From assembly GCA_028284005.1 (NCBI GenBank), contig JANQSO010000012.1, positions 87,696-151,695 of the forward strand: a stretch of DNA of 64,000 bases, written 5' to 3'. Positions within the stretch are counted from its first letter, which is position 1. Each line of letters opens with the position of its first letter. The notes under the pieces are model-generated. The model was not told where the DNA came from. It saw only the letters and a program-made list of their open reading frames with translations, and made no database searches. Positions 63,922-64,000 of this stretch are shown here, one piece after another. The stretch is from Flavobacteriaceae bacterium (lineage in GTDB: Bacteria > Bacteroidota > Bacteroidia > Flavobacteriales > Flavobacteriaceae). Both the position numbers and the translations under genes were made by a program.

Positions 63922-64000
63922 ATGAAAAACTTATGTGCCTGTATTTTTGTGTTCTTTCCCGTTTTGGTGATCTCACAGACCAATACCGAGAATTATGTGA
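63922..64000 (+). CDS. Start of a secreted protein (partial, cut by window end)
   Basis: 26 codons with a clear signal peptide (MKNLCACIFVFFPVLVISQ) followed by TNTENYV, open to the end of the window. A similar QTNTENYV start occurs in Bacteroidota RHS/DUF6443-type secreted proteins, but too little is visible for a firm name. The 146-base gap before it has only a short AAAAAGCTTTTT palindrome. Confidence 0.5.
   Translation, partial: MKNLCACIFVFFPVLVISQTNTENYV

Overview
The window is AT-rich chromosomal DNA from a member of the Bacteroidota, almost certainly a marine-type flavobacterium (class Flavobacteriia). The evidence is a flavobacterial SUF operon ending in DUF2480 and DUF3078 genes, several proteins with type IX secretion (T9SS) sorting tails, a PorP/SprF plus OmpA pair, a TonB-dependent receptor beside a DUF5689 lipoprotein, a type B succinate dehydrogenase, and TAnnTTTG-type -7 promoter elements with few Shine-Dalgarno sites. 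No rRNA, tRNA, CRISPR array, phage or insertion sequence was seen. Gene density is high; only one gap exceeds 300 bases (19747-20197).

Layout. 1-5.3 kb: tail of an Ig-like surface lipoprotein, an omega-amidase-like hydrolase, an ankyrin-repeat protein, catalase-peroxidase KatG and a methionine-type aminotransferase. 5.4-19.7 kb: a TPR hybrid histidine kinase, the sdhCAB operon, a large sortilin-like propeller protein, a Crp/Fnr-like regulator, an aminopeptidase P, BrnQ, an alpha/beta hydrolase, two tiny Cys/His proteins and ThiL.

20.2-31.6 kb: five tandem paralogs of the choice-of-anchor B (LVIVD-repeat) family with T9SS tails. The last is followed at short distance by a seven-repeat lipoprotein, an MbnP-family protein and an MbnH-like diheme enzyme. 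In characterised MbnP/MbnH pairs the diheme enzyme oxidises a Trp of MbnP to kynurenine to build a copper site, so this looks like a cell-surface metal-related system with an expanded set of secreted propellers.

31.7-40.1 kb: the SUF iron-sulfur operon (sufA, sufB, lipoprotein, sufC, sufD, sufS, META lipoprotein, sufE, sufT, DUF2480), then a DUF3078 protein. 40.2-46.3 kb: HflX, an endonuclease/exonuclease/phosphatase-family protein, PorP/SprF, an OmpA-family protein and a secreted alpha/beta hydrolase.

46.4-58.1 kb, all on the minus strand: an exopolysaccharide-type locus (processive GT2 synthase, TackOD1 zinc-ribbon protein, nucleotide-sugar dehydrogenase, HlyD-like fusion protein, TolC-like protein). 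It lies directly downstream of a five-gene overlapping signalling operon: CheY-like regulator, H-NOX (NO sensor), soluble PAS histidine kinase, HPt protein and LytTR response regulator. Direct repeats with a 21-22 bp period, built on a shared core close to ACCATTCAYC and similar to LytTR/AlgR sites, lie upstream of three transcription units here: the signalling operon, the tolC-hlyD unit and the dehydrogenase-TackOD1-GT2 unit. This predicts NO-responsive control of an uncharacterised extracellular polymer and is the strongest candidate for a new system in the window.

58.2-64 kb: a DUF5689 lipoprotein, a TonB-dependent receptor and a secreted nuclease/phosphatase, plausibly a nucleic-acid or phosphate scavenging set, then the start of a secreted protein cut by the window edge.
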